17,100 bases of DNA from CAZPGL01 sp964586175 (GCA_964586175.1 CAZPGL010000043.1:1-17100), one strand, 5' to 3'. Shown: positions 5,776 through 12,594, counted from the stretch's first letter. Made by a program: numbers and translations. The notes: generated by a model not told the origin, from the letters alone.

Positions 5776-6591
5776 TCAGCTCCCGGCGGGGGTTTCGACG
5801 ATGGTCACCGAGTTGACGGTGACCGGGCGGCTGGGGCCGCCGCCGTACTCGGAGGTCTCGTCGGCCACGTAGAGGTCCATCATCGCCTGGAGTGCGGCGA
5901 GCCCGGCATCGTCGGTGTGGCCGAACACGATGTAGCTGCCCTGACTGTCGAGCAGGCTGACGGCGTCTCCGGTGGTGAGGAAGAACTGGGCGCCCGACGA
6001 GTTGGGGCCGGCCGAGCGGGCCATGACGATCTGGCCGGGAACGTAGGTGAACGGACCCCGCATGCCGCCGTTGGCCAGCGGCATGAACACCCCGCCTTCG
6101 TCGGGGATGGTGTAGCCGGGACCGGGGTCGGACCAGTCCTGGGTGTGGGGTGATCCGCCCTGGATGATGGCGATCGTCGGGTCGAAGCGGAACAGGGCGG
6201 TGTCGTCGTAGTAGCCGAACCGGGACAGCACGACGAAGTTGTTGACGGTCTCCGGGGTCCGTTCGGCGTCGAGGGTGAACCGGATCTGGCCTTCGGTGGT
6301 GTCGAACACCGCCGTGTACACGGTGCTGCTGGACAGGCAGAAGCTGGGTCGGCCGGTGAAGTCGATGCGGGGGCCGTCGCTGCCGTCGGCCGCCGGGCAC
6401 GAGGTGGCCACCGGGACCACGGGGTCGGTGCCGGCCTCCCCACCGTCGGTCTGCGACGACACGATGCCGACGATGATGCCGCCGACCATGATGGCGGCCA
6501 GCATGCCCGCGGTGAGCCGCACCGTCGTGGAGCGGCGGTCGTTGCGGGCAGCGGTCTGCGAGAACACCGGTTTGCGATCGTGTCTGGCCAT
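5776..6591 (-). CDS. Membrane-anchored cyclophilin-type peptidyl-prolyl isomerase
   Basis: The 271-residue product has a basic N-terminus (about 1-25), one membrane segment (LTAGMLAAIMVGGIIVGIV, 26-44) and an extracytoplasmic cyclophilin domain from about residue 90. C65 and C85 flank a loop before the domain, as in actinobacterial secreted cyclophilins, and could form a disulfide. Conserved parts: TVNNFVVLSRFGYYDDTALF (115-134), IIQGGSP (142-148), GQIVMARSAGPNSSGAQFF (187-205) and YIVFGH (220-225). Oddly, the catalytic F-H-R-V-I motif reads F-R-F-D-P (134-138), so the key arginine is not in place; it may be a weak isomerase or a chaperone. ATG 6591 is preferred over a longer frame to 6609 because of the TAGGGT box. 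It heads an operon with aat. Confidence 0.9.
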   Translation of the reverse strand: MARHDRKPVFSQTAARNDRRSTTVRLTAGMLAAIMVGGIIVGIVSSQTDGGEAGTDPVVPVATSCPAADGSDGPRIDFTGRPSFCLSSSTVYTAVFDTTEGQIRFTLDAERTPETVNNFVVLSRFGYYDDTALFRFDPTIAIIQGGSPHTQDWSDPGPGYTIPDEGGVFMPLANGGMRGPFTYVPGQIVMARSAGPNSSGAQFFLTTGDAVSLLDSQGSYIVFGHTDDAGLAALQAMMDLYVADETSEYGGGPSRPVTVNSVTIVETPAGS

Positions 6592-6599
6592 GGGACGGC

Positions 6600-6605
6600 A
6601 CCCTA
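6600..6605 (-). promoter_or_regulatory. -10 box TAGGGT, likely leaderless promoter of the cyclophilin-aat operon
   Basis: On the minus strand TAGGGT ends 8 bases before the ATG at 6591. If used, the longer reading frame beginning at 6609 could not be translated from its first codon. Confidence 0.65.
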
Positions 6606-6691
6606 ACAACCCCGTTCCGGCACGCCGCGGCCGCCTGCCGGAGCCGATCGGCGGGCCGTCAACTCGCGGCCGGGCCGGTACACCCCACCGC

Positions 6692-6697
6692 TAGCGT
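6692..6697 (+). promoter_or_regulatory. -10 box TAGCGT, likely leaderless promoter of the aspartokinase gene
   Basis: TAGCGT ends 8 bases before GTG 6706, preceded by CCGC. No -35 hexamer stands out. Confidence 0.65.
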
Positions 6698-6705
6698 GGT
6701 GGACC

Positions 6706-7923
6706 GTGGCATTGCTGGTCCAGAAGTTCGGAGGCACATCGGTCGGGGATCCCGACCGCATCCGCGCCGTCGCCGACCATGTGGCCCGCACCGTCCGGCG
6801 CGGCGATCAGGTGGTCATGGTCGTGTCGGCCATGGGCAAGGAAACCGACGAGTTGCTGCGTCTGGCATCGGATGTCGCCTCCACCCACCCTGGGCGCGAG
6901 CTGGACATGCTCATCACCGCCGGCGAACGCAAGGCCACGGCGCTGATGTGCATGGCCCTCCATGATCTCGGCGTGCCGGCCGATTCGTTCACCGGCAGCC
7001 AGGCCGGCTTTCTGACCGATACCACGCACACGAACGCCAGGATTCTCGAGGTCCGGCCGGACCGCATCCGTGCCGCCGTCGACGAGGGACGGGTGGCGGT
7101 GGTCGGCGGCTCGCAGGGGGTGTCGACCAACAACGACGTGACCTTCCTCGGCCGCGGTGGGTCCGATACGACGGCGGTCGCTCTCGCCCACGCCCTCGGC
7201 GCCACGGCCTGCGAGCTTTACACCGACGTCACCGGGGTGTTCACCACCGATCCGCGGGTGGTGCCGACGGCCCGGAAGATGGCGACGATCTCGTTCGACG
7301 AATTGTTGGAGATGACCGCGACCGGCTGTCCGAAGCCGGCCATGAGGTCAGTGGAATACGCCCGTACCCATGGGGTGCGGCTGCATGTGCGATCGGCGTT
7401 CACCTGGCAGGAGGGAACGTGGGTCGACGAGGAGGAACCCGACATGGAACAGGCGATCGTTTCGGCAGTCACCCATGACACGTCCGAGGCAAAGATGACC
7501 ATCTCCGGCCTGCCCGATCAGCCGGGTGTGGCCGCCACGGTGTTCCGGGCCCTGGCCGACATCGACGTCAACGTCGACATGATCGTCCAGAACGTGTCCG
7601 ACCACGGGGTCACCGACATCTCGTTCACCGTGCCCCACGGCGAGCTGGTCGAGGCCCGACAGATCGCCGAGTCACTGGCCGGCGACCTCGGTGCCTCGGG
7701 GGTGTCGGTCGACGACTCGATCGCCAGGGTCAGCGTGGTCGGAGCCGGGATGCGCACCAACCCGGGTGTGGCGGCCACCATGTTCGAGACCCTGGCCGGC
7801 GAGGGGATCAACATCGCCATGATCTCCACGTCGGCCATCAGGGTCAGCTGCGTGGTCGACGGCGACCGGGTCGAGGACGCGGTTCGCACCCTGCACAACG
7901 TCTTCGGCCTGTCGGTCGGCTGA
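6706..7923 (+). CDS. lysC: Aspartokinase (lysC-type, alpha subunit)
   Basis: It phosphorylates aspartate, the committed step to lysine, threonine, methionine and diaminopimelate. The 405-residue product has an N-terminal kinase domain with KFGGTSVG (7-14), VVSAMGKETDELL (39-51), the ITAGER loop (70-75) and the nucleotide-binding FLGRGGSDTTAVALA (147-161). LYTDVTGVFTTDPRVV (171-186) follows. Two ACT domains form the C-terminal regulatory half from about residue 263: GLPDQPGVAATVFRALADI and VGAGMRTNPGVAATMFETLA begin the two. This is the layout of feedback-inhibited Corynebacterium/Bacillus enzymes. The second ACT domain has STSAI (375-379), where many relatives have STSEI. GTG 6706 gives the family N-terminus and follows a -10 box. 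A nested beta start exists at 7444. Confidence 0.96.
   Translation: MALLVQKFGGTSVGDPDRIRAVADHVARTVRRGDQVVMVVSAMGKETDELLRLASDVASTHPGRELDMLITAGERKATALMCMALHDLGVPADSFTGSQAGFLTDTTHTNARILEVRPDRIRAAVDEGRVAVVGGSQGVSTNNDVTFLGRGGSDTTAVALAHALGATACELYTDVTGVFTTDPRVVPTARKMATISFDELLEMTATGCPKPAMRSVEYARTHGVRLHVRSAFTWQEGTWVDEEEPDMEQAIVSAVTHDTSEAKMTISGLPDQPGVAATVFRALADIDVNVDMIVQNVSDHGVTDISFTVPHGELVEARQIAESLAGDLGASGVSVDDSIARVSVVGAGMRTNPGVAATMFETLAGEGINIAMISTSAIRVSCVVDGDRVEDAVRTLHNVFGLSVG
7430..7435 (+). promoter_or_regulatory. Shine-Dalgarno AGGAGG for the nested aspartokinase beta subunit
   Basis: AGGAGG lies inside the aspartokinase gene, in a run encoding Asp-Glu-Glu-Glu, 8 bases before in-frame ATG 7444. 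It is the best Shine-Dalgarno match I see in the window. Confidence 0.7.
7444..7923 (+). CDS. Nested in-frame start: aspartokinase beta (regulatory ACT) subunit
   Basis: Starting at Met247 of the full protein (MEQAIVSAVTHDTSEAKMTI), this would give a 159-residue polypeptide made only of the two ACT domains. In Corynebacterium glutamicum and Bacillus subtilis class lysC genes, a beta subunit is made in the same way from an internal start at nearly the same place, and forms an alpha2beta2 enzyme inhibited by end products. The evidence here is the exact Shine-Dalgarno at 7430-7435 and the matching position relative to the first ACT domain. It is a second product of the same gene, not a separate locus. 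Confidence 0.7.
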   Translation: MEQAIVSAVTHDTSEAKMTISGLPDQPGVAATVFRALADIDVNVDMIVQNVSDHGVTDISFTVPHGELVEARQIAESLAGDLGASGVSVDDSIARVSVVGAGMRTNPGVAATMFETLAGEGINIAMISTSAIRVSCVVDGDRVEDAVRTLHNVFGLSVG

Positions 7924-7951
7924 TGGCGCCGGCCGTGTCGGGCCGCTCGTC

Positions 7952-9334
7952 ATGACCAGGGGTGCCGGTCACCGGGTTCCGCTGCCGGCCTGTGTGCTGG
8001 CCTGTCTGCTGGTCCTGGCGTCGGTGGCCGGGGCCTGTGGATCCGATGACGACCCGGTCTCGGTGGTCCGGCAGGGTTTCGTCGCCGAGGTCGCCGGCTC
8101 GACGTTCACCATGAGCACCCTGACGTTCGACGAATTGGGATGCGTCGCCGACGCCCTGCTGGCCGTCACCGACCCGGCCACCGTGTCGGTCATCGGCCGC
8201 TTCGGCCCACGACCCGATCAGGCCGGGCAGGTAGTCGACGCCCTCGGGACATGCGACCTGATCGTCACTGTGTTCCGGCTCGGGGTGGCCGATCTGGGTC
8301 CCGACCCCGACTGTCTGCTGGCCGGTGCCGATCCGTCCGATCTGGCCCCGGTACTCGAAGCCGAGCTGGCGGCGTCCGGCGACGGCGTGGTGTCAGTGGG
8401 GCTGCTCGACACGCCGATGCTGACCCAACTGGTGTGGTGCACGCTGTGGGAGGACGTCGATCGGGCCGTGGGAGCGGACGCCCCTCCGCTGTGCACTCCG
8501 CTGGTGGATGCCATGGTGCCCGCCACCCTGGTCGTGCTCGACGCCCCGGCCGAGGCGGGGCTGTTGGCGGGCCTGGCCGGTGAGGTGCCCCGGGTGGTGC
8601 AGGCGCTGATCGATGGGCCCGACGCGGCGGTGGCGGCCGATGCGGCGGCACTGGTTCCCGTGGCAACCGCTCTGGCCGATGCCTTCGGCGGCCTGGCCGA
8701 CGACCCCCCCGACGAGCACGTCTGGGCGGCGGTGGCCGACACGGGTGACCTACTGACCGTCGACGAAGCCGGGGACGCCGTCGACGCGCTGGACGCCCTG
8801 GCGGTCCGGGTCGAAGCGGCGTGCGGCGAGATCGCCGGACCGGTGATCGACCTCCTGTATGGCGTGCTCGAAGCGGCTGTGGCCCACGTCGGTCACGGCG
8901 ACGATTCCGGTCTGCCCGCCGGCTTCTGCGACGACCTCGACGCTGAACTCCTGGAGGTGACGACCATCGTGGTCGACGCCACGCCCGCCGACGGTGAGCA
9001 CACCGGTACCACCCTGGCCGCTTCGGTCGTCGCCACCGGCCGGTTGCTGCGGTGGTTCGCCGATTCGCTGCCCGGGCCGGAGGCGGCCGATGCGGAACGC
9101 CTGGCCGACGTCTACGACGTGCTGGCCGATGCGGTAGCGGCTGATGACACGCCCGAGTTGACCCTTGACGATGTCCGCGGCCGGCTCGTCGCCGCCCTCC
9201 TGGAGGAGACCTCGGAGACCGGTGACGATCTGGCCGACGCGGCCGCCCGGGTGGCGGAGCGGGTCAGCGGAGGGTGTGGTGGTCACCCGGTGGTGGCGGC
9301 CATCGGCGACCTGTTCGCGACGCGGTGGTCCTGA
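7952..9334 (+). CDS. Cysteine-containing putative lipoprotein of unknown function
   Basis: I do not recognise this 460-residue protein. It has a signal sequence with a hydrophobic core (about 9-26) and a lipobox-like SVAGAC ending at C29, followed by GSDDD, so it is likely exported and lipid-anchored. The mature part is very rich in Asp, Ala, Val and Leu and probably helical. It has scattered cysteines in settings such as LGCVADALL, LGTCDLIV, PDCLLAG, VWCTLW, PLCTPL, AACGEI, FCDDLD and GGCGGHP, which may form disulfides. Acidic Ala/Leu-rich stretches such as ADAFGGLADDPPDEHVWAAV and DEAGDAVDALDAL recur. It begins 28 bases after the aspartokinase stop and precedes asd, so it is probably cotranscribed with the former. 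No enzymatic motif is visible. ATG 7952 is the first plausible start; no strong Shine-Dalgarno is seen. Confidence 0.82.
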   Translation: MTRGAGHRVPLPACVLACLLVLASVAGACGSDDDPVSVVRQGFVAEVAGSTFTMSTLTFDELGCVADALLAVTDPATVSVIGRFGPRPDQAGQVVDALGTCDLIVTVFRLGVADLGPDPDCLLAGADPSDLAPVLEAELAASGDGVVSVGLLDTPMLTQLVWCTLWEDVDRAVGADAPPLCTPLVDAMVPATLVVLDAPAEAGLLAGLAGEVPRVVQALIDGPDAAVAADAAALVPVATALADAFGGLADDPPDEHVWAAVADTGDLLTVDEAGDAVDALDALAVRVEAACGEIAGPVIDLLYGVLEAAVAHVGHGDDSGLPAGFCDDLDAELLEVTTIVVDATPADGEHTGTTLAASVVATGRLLRWFADSLPGPEAADAERLADVYDVLADAVAADDTPELTLDDVRGRLVAALLEETSETGDDLADAAARVAERVSGGCGGHPVVAAIGDLFATRWS

Positions 9335-9379
9335 ACAGCCGTGACCCATATCTCCGCTGGTCCCGGCCCCAGCCGTCGG

Positions 9380-9385
9380 TAGCCT
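9380..9385 (+). promoter_or_regulatory. -10 box TAGCCT, likely leaderless promoter of asd
   Basis: CGGTAGCCT ends 7 bases before ATG 9393. It suggests asd has its own start of transcription despite lying downstream of the aspartokinase gene. Confidence 0.65.
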
Positions 9386-9392
9386 CTGGCCC

Positions 9393-10418
9393 ATGAACGT
9401 CGCTGTCGTCGGAGCCACCGGTCAGGTCGGTGGGGTCATGCGTGCCCTGCTCGCCGAACGCCGCTTCCCGGTCGGGAACCTGCGGTTCTTCGCGTCGGCC
9501 CGGTCGGCCGGCACCACGCTCCCGTGGGGTGACGGCACCATTGTCGTCGAGGACGTCGCCACCGCCGACTGGTCCGACGTCGACATCGCGCTGGTCTCGG
9601 CGGGCAAGACGGCGTCGCTGGAGTACTCGCCGGTCATGGCGGCCGCCGGCGTGACGGTCATCGACAATTCGTCGGGCTGGCGCATGGACCCCGAGGTGCC
9701 GCTGGTGGTGCCCGAGGTCAACGCCGACGCCCTCGACGACGCACCCAAGGGCATCATCGCCAACCCGAACTGCACGACGATGGCCGCCATGCCGGTGCTG
9801 GCCCCGCTGCACGCCGAAGCCGGCCTGCGGTCGCTCACCATCGCCACCTACCAGGCGGTGTCGGGTGCCGGGTTGGCCGGGGTCGAGGAACTGGCCGATC
9901 AGGTCGCCGCGGTGCTTGATGGGGCCACCGGGCTGGCCCACGACGGCCGAGCGGTCGAGTTCCCGGAGCCGTCGTCGTTCTCCCGGGCCATCGCCTTCAA
10001 CGTGCTGGCCCACGCCGGCTCGTTCGTGGACGACGGCCGTGGCGAAACCGACGAGGAACACAAGCTCCGCAACGAGAGCCGCAAGATCCTCGGCATCCCC
10101 GACCTGGCGGTGTCGGGCACCTGCGTGCGGGTGCCGGTGTTCACCGGCCATTCGCTGTCCGTGCACGCCGGCTTCGACCGGCCGATCAGCCCCGAGCGGG
10201 CCACCGAGCTGCTGGCCGACGCCCCGGGGGTCGTGCTGGCCGATGTTCCGACGCCGCTCGACGCTGCTGGTGTCGACCCGACGATCGTGGGGCGCATCCG
10301 GGGCGACGAGACCCTCGAGCACGGTCTGGCCCTGTTCCTGTCGAGCGACAACCTCCGTAAGGGGGCGGCGCTCAACACCATCCAGATCGCCGAGGAACTG
10401 CTGAACCGACGGGGCTGA
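9393..10418 (+). CDS. asd: Aspartate-semialdehyde dehydrogenase
   Basis: Asd reduces aspartyl phosphate (the aspartokinase product) to aspartate semialdehyde with NADPH. The 341-residue product starts with the nucleotide-binding VAVVGATGQVGGVMRALL (3-20). The phosphate-binding DNSSGWRMD (91-99) and the catalytic NPNCTT with C127 follow. YQAVSGAG (153-160, with Q154) and VRVPVFTGHSLSVH (245-258, with active-site H253) complete the site, and LFLSSDNLRKGAALNTIQIAE closes the C-terminus. All key residues are intact. ATG 9393 begins exactly at the Rossmann strand. It functions with the aspartokinase 1.5 kb upstream, but a lipoprotein gene separates the two. It is convergent with the MazG-like gene; a 16-base gap holds a hairpin. 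Confidence 0.97.
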   Translation: MNVAVVGATGQVGGVMRALLAERRFPVGNLRFFASARSAGTTLPWGDGTIVVEDVATADWSDVDIALVSAGKTASLEYSPVMAAAGVTVIDNSSGWRMDPEVPLVVPEVNADALDDAPKGIIANPNCTTMAAMPVLAPLHAEAGLRSLTIATYQAVSGAGLAGVEELADQVAAVLDGATGLAHDGRAVEFPEPSSFSRAIAFNVLAHAGSFVDDGRGETDEEHKLRNESRKILGIPDLAVSGTCVRVPVFTGHSLSVHAGFDRPISPERATELLADAPGVVLADVPTPLDAAGVDPTIVGRIRGDETLEHGLALFLSSDNLRKGAALNTIQIAEELLNRRG

Positions 10419-10438
10419 CGCCGGTTCCGTCCGGTCAG
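10415..10438. terminator. Short bidirectional hairpin between asd and the MazG-like gene
   Basis: CTGA (10415-10418) pairs with TCAG (10435-10438), and CCGG (10421-10424) pairs with CCGG (10431-10434) around a 6-base loop, with a 2-base bulge. The outer arms contain the two convergent stop codons. There is no T-tract, so this is a weak call. Confidence 0.4.
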
Positions 10439-10686
10439 GGCGGGTCGGTCACGTACCTGGCCATGGCGTCGTCGAGCGACAGGTCGAGTTGGTTGGCCAG
10501 GCTGGCCAGCCAGGCCAGCACGTCGCCCAGCTCGTGGAGTTGCTGGTCGGCGCTGCCCTTGCGGACCGCTTGGGCCAGCTCACCCATTTCCTCGCACAGC
10601 CAGGCCACGGTCGATGGGATGCCCCGGCCCCGGTCGGCATCGCCGTAGAGCTCGTCCATGAGCCGCTGCACGTCGTCGAGTTCCAC
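10435..10686 (-). CDS. MazG-like nucleotide pyrophosphohydrolase
   Basis: A small all-alpha NTP pyrophosphatase of the MazG/dUTPase-like superfamily, which removes non-canonical or excess nucleoside triphosphates. The 83-residue product carries the metal-binding signature E32-E33-x-x-E36 (CEEMGELAQA) followed by E52-x-x-D55 (HELGDVLAWL), the EExxE...ExxD pattern of the family. The length fits a single MazG module. GTG 10686 is chosen over longer frames because the family N-terminus is short and a TACGGT box ends 8 bases upstream. It is divergent from the small unknown gene at 10772. Its substrate cannot be told from sequence. Confidence 0.88.
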   Translation of the reverse strand: MELDDVQRLMDELYGDADRGRGIPSTVAWLCEEMGELAQAVRKGSADQQLHELGDVLAWLASLANQLDLSLDDAMARYVTDPP

Positions 10687-10694
10687 GGCCGGCG

Positions 10695-10700
10695 ACCGTA
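10695..10700 (-). promoter_or_regulatory. -10 box TACGGT, likely leaderless promoter of the MazG-like gene
   Basis: On the minus strand CGGTACGGT ends 8 bases before GTG 10686. No -35 element is evident. It supports the short form of the gene. Confidence 0.6.
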
Positions 10701-10758
10701 CCGCACGGGGCCCGGGTACGCGTCGTGGAGTATCCCCGACCGGGCATCGGCGGTGATC

Positions 10759-10764
10759 CAAACT
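10759..10764 (+). promoter_or_regulatory. Possible -10 box CAAACT before the small unknown gene
   Basis: CAAACT keeps the A2 and T6 of the TANNNT element but lacks the first T. It ends 7 bases before GTG 10772, the same spacing as the better boxes in the window. Confidence 0.4.
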
Positions 10765-10771
10765 TTGCCGC

Positions 10772-11074
10772 GTGTTGAACGATGACCAGGCCACCCACGT
10801 CCTGCGGGCGCTCGACGCCCTCGACGAGATGGAGGCGGCGGCCCTCAAGTTGGTGCGGGCCGAGTTGGCCTGCGGTCCGGTGGTGGATGGGCTGATCGCC
10901 GATCCGTTGACCGAGGGCTCGCGTCTCGACCTGTTGTGTCTGGCCGACACGCTGGCGACCGATCTGCTCACCGTCATGGGGCGGCGGGAGTCGGTGACCC
11001 GGCTGCTCGAGGAGGCCCCCGCGTCCTCGGCCCGTGACGCCCTGGCCCGTCACCTGGCCCGAGGCTCCGTCTGA
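10772..11074 (+). CDS. Hypothetical protein, 100 residues, helical
   Basis: Not recognised. The product begins VLNDDQATHVLRALDALDEM and is Leu/Ala/Asp-rich, with heptad-like spacing of leucines over most of its length (for example LDLLCLADTLATDLLTVMG). There is no signal peptide, no membrane segment and no obvious catalytic motif. Two cysteines (in LACGP and LLCLAD) are the only ones seen. Codon choice matches the neighbours, and the frame is preceded by a box at the usual leaderless spacing, so it looks like a real gene. It is divergent from the MazG-like gene (85-base gap) and convergent with the YbaK-family gene; hairpins follow the stop. Confidence 0.7.
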   Translation: MLNDDQATHVLRALDALDEMEAAALKLVRAELACGPVVDGLIADPLTEGSRLDLLCLADTLATDLLTVMGRRESVTRLLEEAPASSARDALARHLARGSV

Positions 11075-11089
11075 CCCCACCTTCCCCAA

Positions 11090-11124
11090 CCTGAAGCAAT
11101 GGGGACAGGCCCCCGCGCTTCAGG
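11090..11124 (+). terminator. Hairpin terminator after the small unknown gene
   Basis: CCTGAAGC (11090-11097) pairs perfectly with GCTTCAGG (11117-11124). The 19-base loop has an inner GGGG (11101-11104) that can pair with CCCC (11111-11114). It lies 15 bases after the stop codon at 11074. There is no T-tract. Confidence 0.6.
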
Positions 11125-11132
11125 ATGTAGAA

Positions 11133-11159
11133 CGTGACACGGGCCGGTCCCCTGTCACG
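11133..11159 (-). terminator. Hairpin terminator at the end of the YbaK-family gene
   Basis: CGTGACA (11133-11139) pairs with TGTCACG (11153-11159), and GGG (11141-11143) pairs with CCC (11149-11151) inside. It overlaps the YbaK-family stop codon (11155-11157, minus strand) and could end the minus-strand operon. Confidence 0.55.
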
Positions 11160-11664
11160 GGTCGACGGGGCGGGCCAGGTCATCGACCACCTCGGCCGTC
11201 GGTAGGGACAGCAACCCGTCGGGGGCCAGCCGGATTTTGCGGTCCCGGCTGCCGCCGCCGATCACCACGTTTGGGCGGGCCATCACCGCGGCGTCGATCC
11301 AGACGGCAAGACTGCCGGGCAGGCCGAACGGGGTCACCCCGCCGATCACCATGCCAGTCAGCCCGGCCGTCTCGTCAGCACCGGCGAACGACGCCTTGCG
11401 GGCGCCGAGCCGCCGACGCACCGTGCCGTTCACGTCGAGACGATGGGTGGCCAGCACCAGGCACAGGGCGTACGGCCGGGGCTCGTCGGGACGCGGCTTG
11501 CCGGCCACGAGGATGGCGTTGGCCGAATCCTCGGGGGCGATCCCGTATGCCTCGCAGAACAGGGCCGTGTCGGCCAGGTCGGGGTCACAGGCCAAGACCT
11601 CGTGGACGACGCCGAGGTCGACCAGCTCGTCGAGGACCGGATCGGGAGCCTGGGGGGTCTCCAT
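11155..11664 (-). CDS. YbaK/EbsC-family aminoacyl-tRNA deacylase
   Basis: Proteins of this family hydrolyse mischarged aminoacyl-tRNAs (such as Cys- or Ala-tRNA-Pro) in trans. The 169-residue product shows the family pattern: the strand YALCLVLATHRLDVNG (65-80), the catalytic-lysine region GARKASFA (87-94, K90), GMVIGGVTPFGLPG (104-117) and VVIGGGSRDRKIRL (133-146). Length is normal for a stand-alone deacylase. ATG 11664 lies 8 bases after the transporter stop, so the two are one operon; no Shine-Dalgarno is visible. Specificity within the family cannot be assigned by eye. Confidence 0.9.
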   Translation of the reverse strand: METPQAPDPVLDELVDLGVVHEVLACDPDLADTALFCEAYGIAPEDSANAILVAGKPRPDEPRPYALCLVLATHRLDVNGTVRRRLGARKASFAGADETAGLTGMVIGGVTPFGLPGSLAVWIDAAVMARPNVVIGGGSRDRKIRLAPDGLLSLPTAEVVDDLARPVDP

Positions 11665-11672
11665 CGGGCGGG

Positions 11673-12581
11673 TCAGTCGGACGGGCCGGTGTGGGTGGTT
11701 GGGGCAGGGGTCACGTCGGCGGCCGGGCCGGTGATGCCGTACAGGACGGCGGTCACGACGACCGCGGCGCCAGCGAGGGTGGTGGTGGTCGGCACTTCAC
11801 CGAACCACAGCCACACCCAGAGGCTGGCGCACACTGTTTCGACCGGTGTGAACAGGCTGACTTCGGCGCTCTTGGCGTAGCGGGTGGCGGTGGCCATGCA
11901 GAAACGCGCCACCGGCCCGAAGAACAACCCCATGGTCAGGGTGGCCCAGAAGGCATCGGCGTCCATGGCCAGCGGTTCGGCCGGCACCGAGGTGACGACG
12001 GCCGTGACGGTCGCCGCGCACAGCACCACCAGCGAACGCGGGAGGTCGGGGAGGCGGCGCCAGATGGTGAGGTTGATGCCGAAGCCGACGATCGCGGTCA
12101 AGGCCAGCAACTCGCCGGTGATCGACCCACCGGACATCGAACCGCCGACGATGACGATGATCCCGGCCATCGTGGCGACGATGGCCCGCCAGGTGCGGGC
12201 CGAGGCCCGTTCGCCGATGGCCACCCGGGCGATAAGGGCGGCGACGATGGGGGCGGCGGCGATGATGGCCACCACGTTGGCCACCGACGTTTTGGTGACA
12301 GCGACGGTGAACGCCGTGGTGCTGATGCTCGACACGCACCCGGTGGCCAGCAGCGGCGTACGGTAGCGGACGAGCTCACCCCACAGGTCGGAGCCGAGGG
12401 TGCGCACGGCGATAGTTCCCATCACCGGGATCGACCAGACGCCCACCATGAACGCGATGGTCCAGCCCTCGATGTCGGCGATGCGGATCAGCAGCGAATC
12501 GGTCGACACGAGGAACATGCCGGTCCCGGCCAGCAGCAGGCCGAGTGGGCGGCCGGAGCGGGGGAGGACGGGTCGGCGCAT
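11673..12581 (-). CDS. EamA/DMT-superfamily transporter
   Basis: A 302-residue integral membrane protein with about ten hydrophobic segments in two repeats of five, the layout of the drug/metabolite transporter superfamily. Examples are LLLAGTGMFLVSTDSLLI (15-32), TSVANVVAIIAAAPIVAALI (98-117) and IVATMAGIIVIVGGSMSG (133-150). The end of repeat two is FTPVETVCASLWVWLWFGEV (about 251-270), the characteristic P-x-E followed by a Trp-rich helix. The C-terminal tail is Pro/Thr-rich. The substrate is unknown; characterised members export metabolites or amino acids. It heads an operon with the YbaK-family gene and is divergent from the sulfatase gene. ATG 12581 is supported by a TAGTGT box 7 bases upstream. 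Confidence 0.9.
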   Translation of the reverse strand: MRRPVLPRSGRPLGLLLAGTGMFLVSTDSLLIRIADIEGWTIAFMVGVWSIPVMGTIAVRTLGSDLWGELVRYRTPLLATGCVSSISTTAFTVAVTKTSVANVVAIIAAAPIVAALIARVAIGERASARTWRAIVATMAGIIVIVGGSMSGGSITGELLALTAIVGFGINLTIWRRLPDLPRSLVVLCAATVTAVVTSVPAEPLAMDADAFWATLTMGLFFGPVARFCMATATRYAKSAEVSLFTPVETVCASLWVWLWFGEVPTTTTLAGAAVVVTAVLYGITGPAADVTPAPTTHTGPSD

Positions 12582-12588
12582 CGGCGGG

Positions 12589-12594
12589 ACACTA
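12589..12594 (-). promoter_or_regulatory. -10 box TAGTGT, likely leaderless promoter of the transporter operon
   Basis: On the minus strand GGCTAGTGT ends 7 bases before the ATG at 12581. No -35 element is evident. Confidence 0.65.

Noticed and set aside
5759..6601. Possible 280-residue N-terminal extension of aat
   Set aside because: The aat frame stays open upstream, but it overlaps the conserved cyclophilin in another frame and is Arg/His/Gly-rich. The Aat N-terminus begins at 5758.
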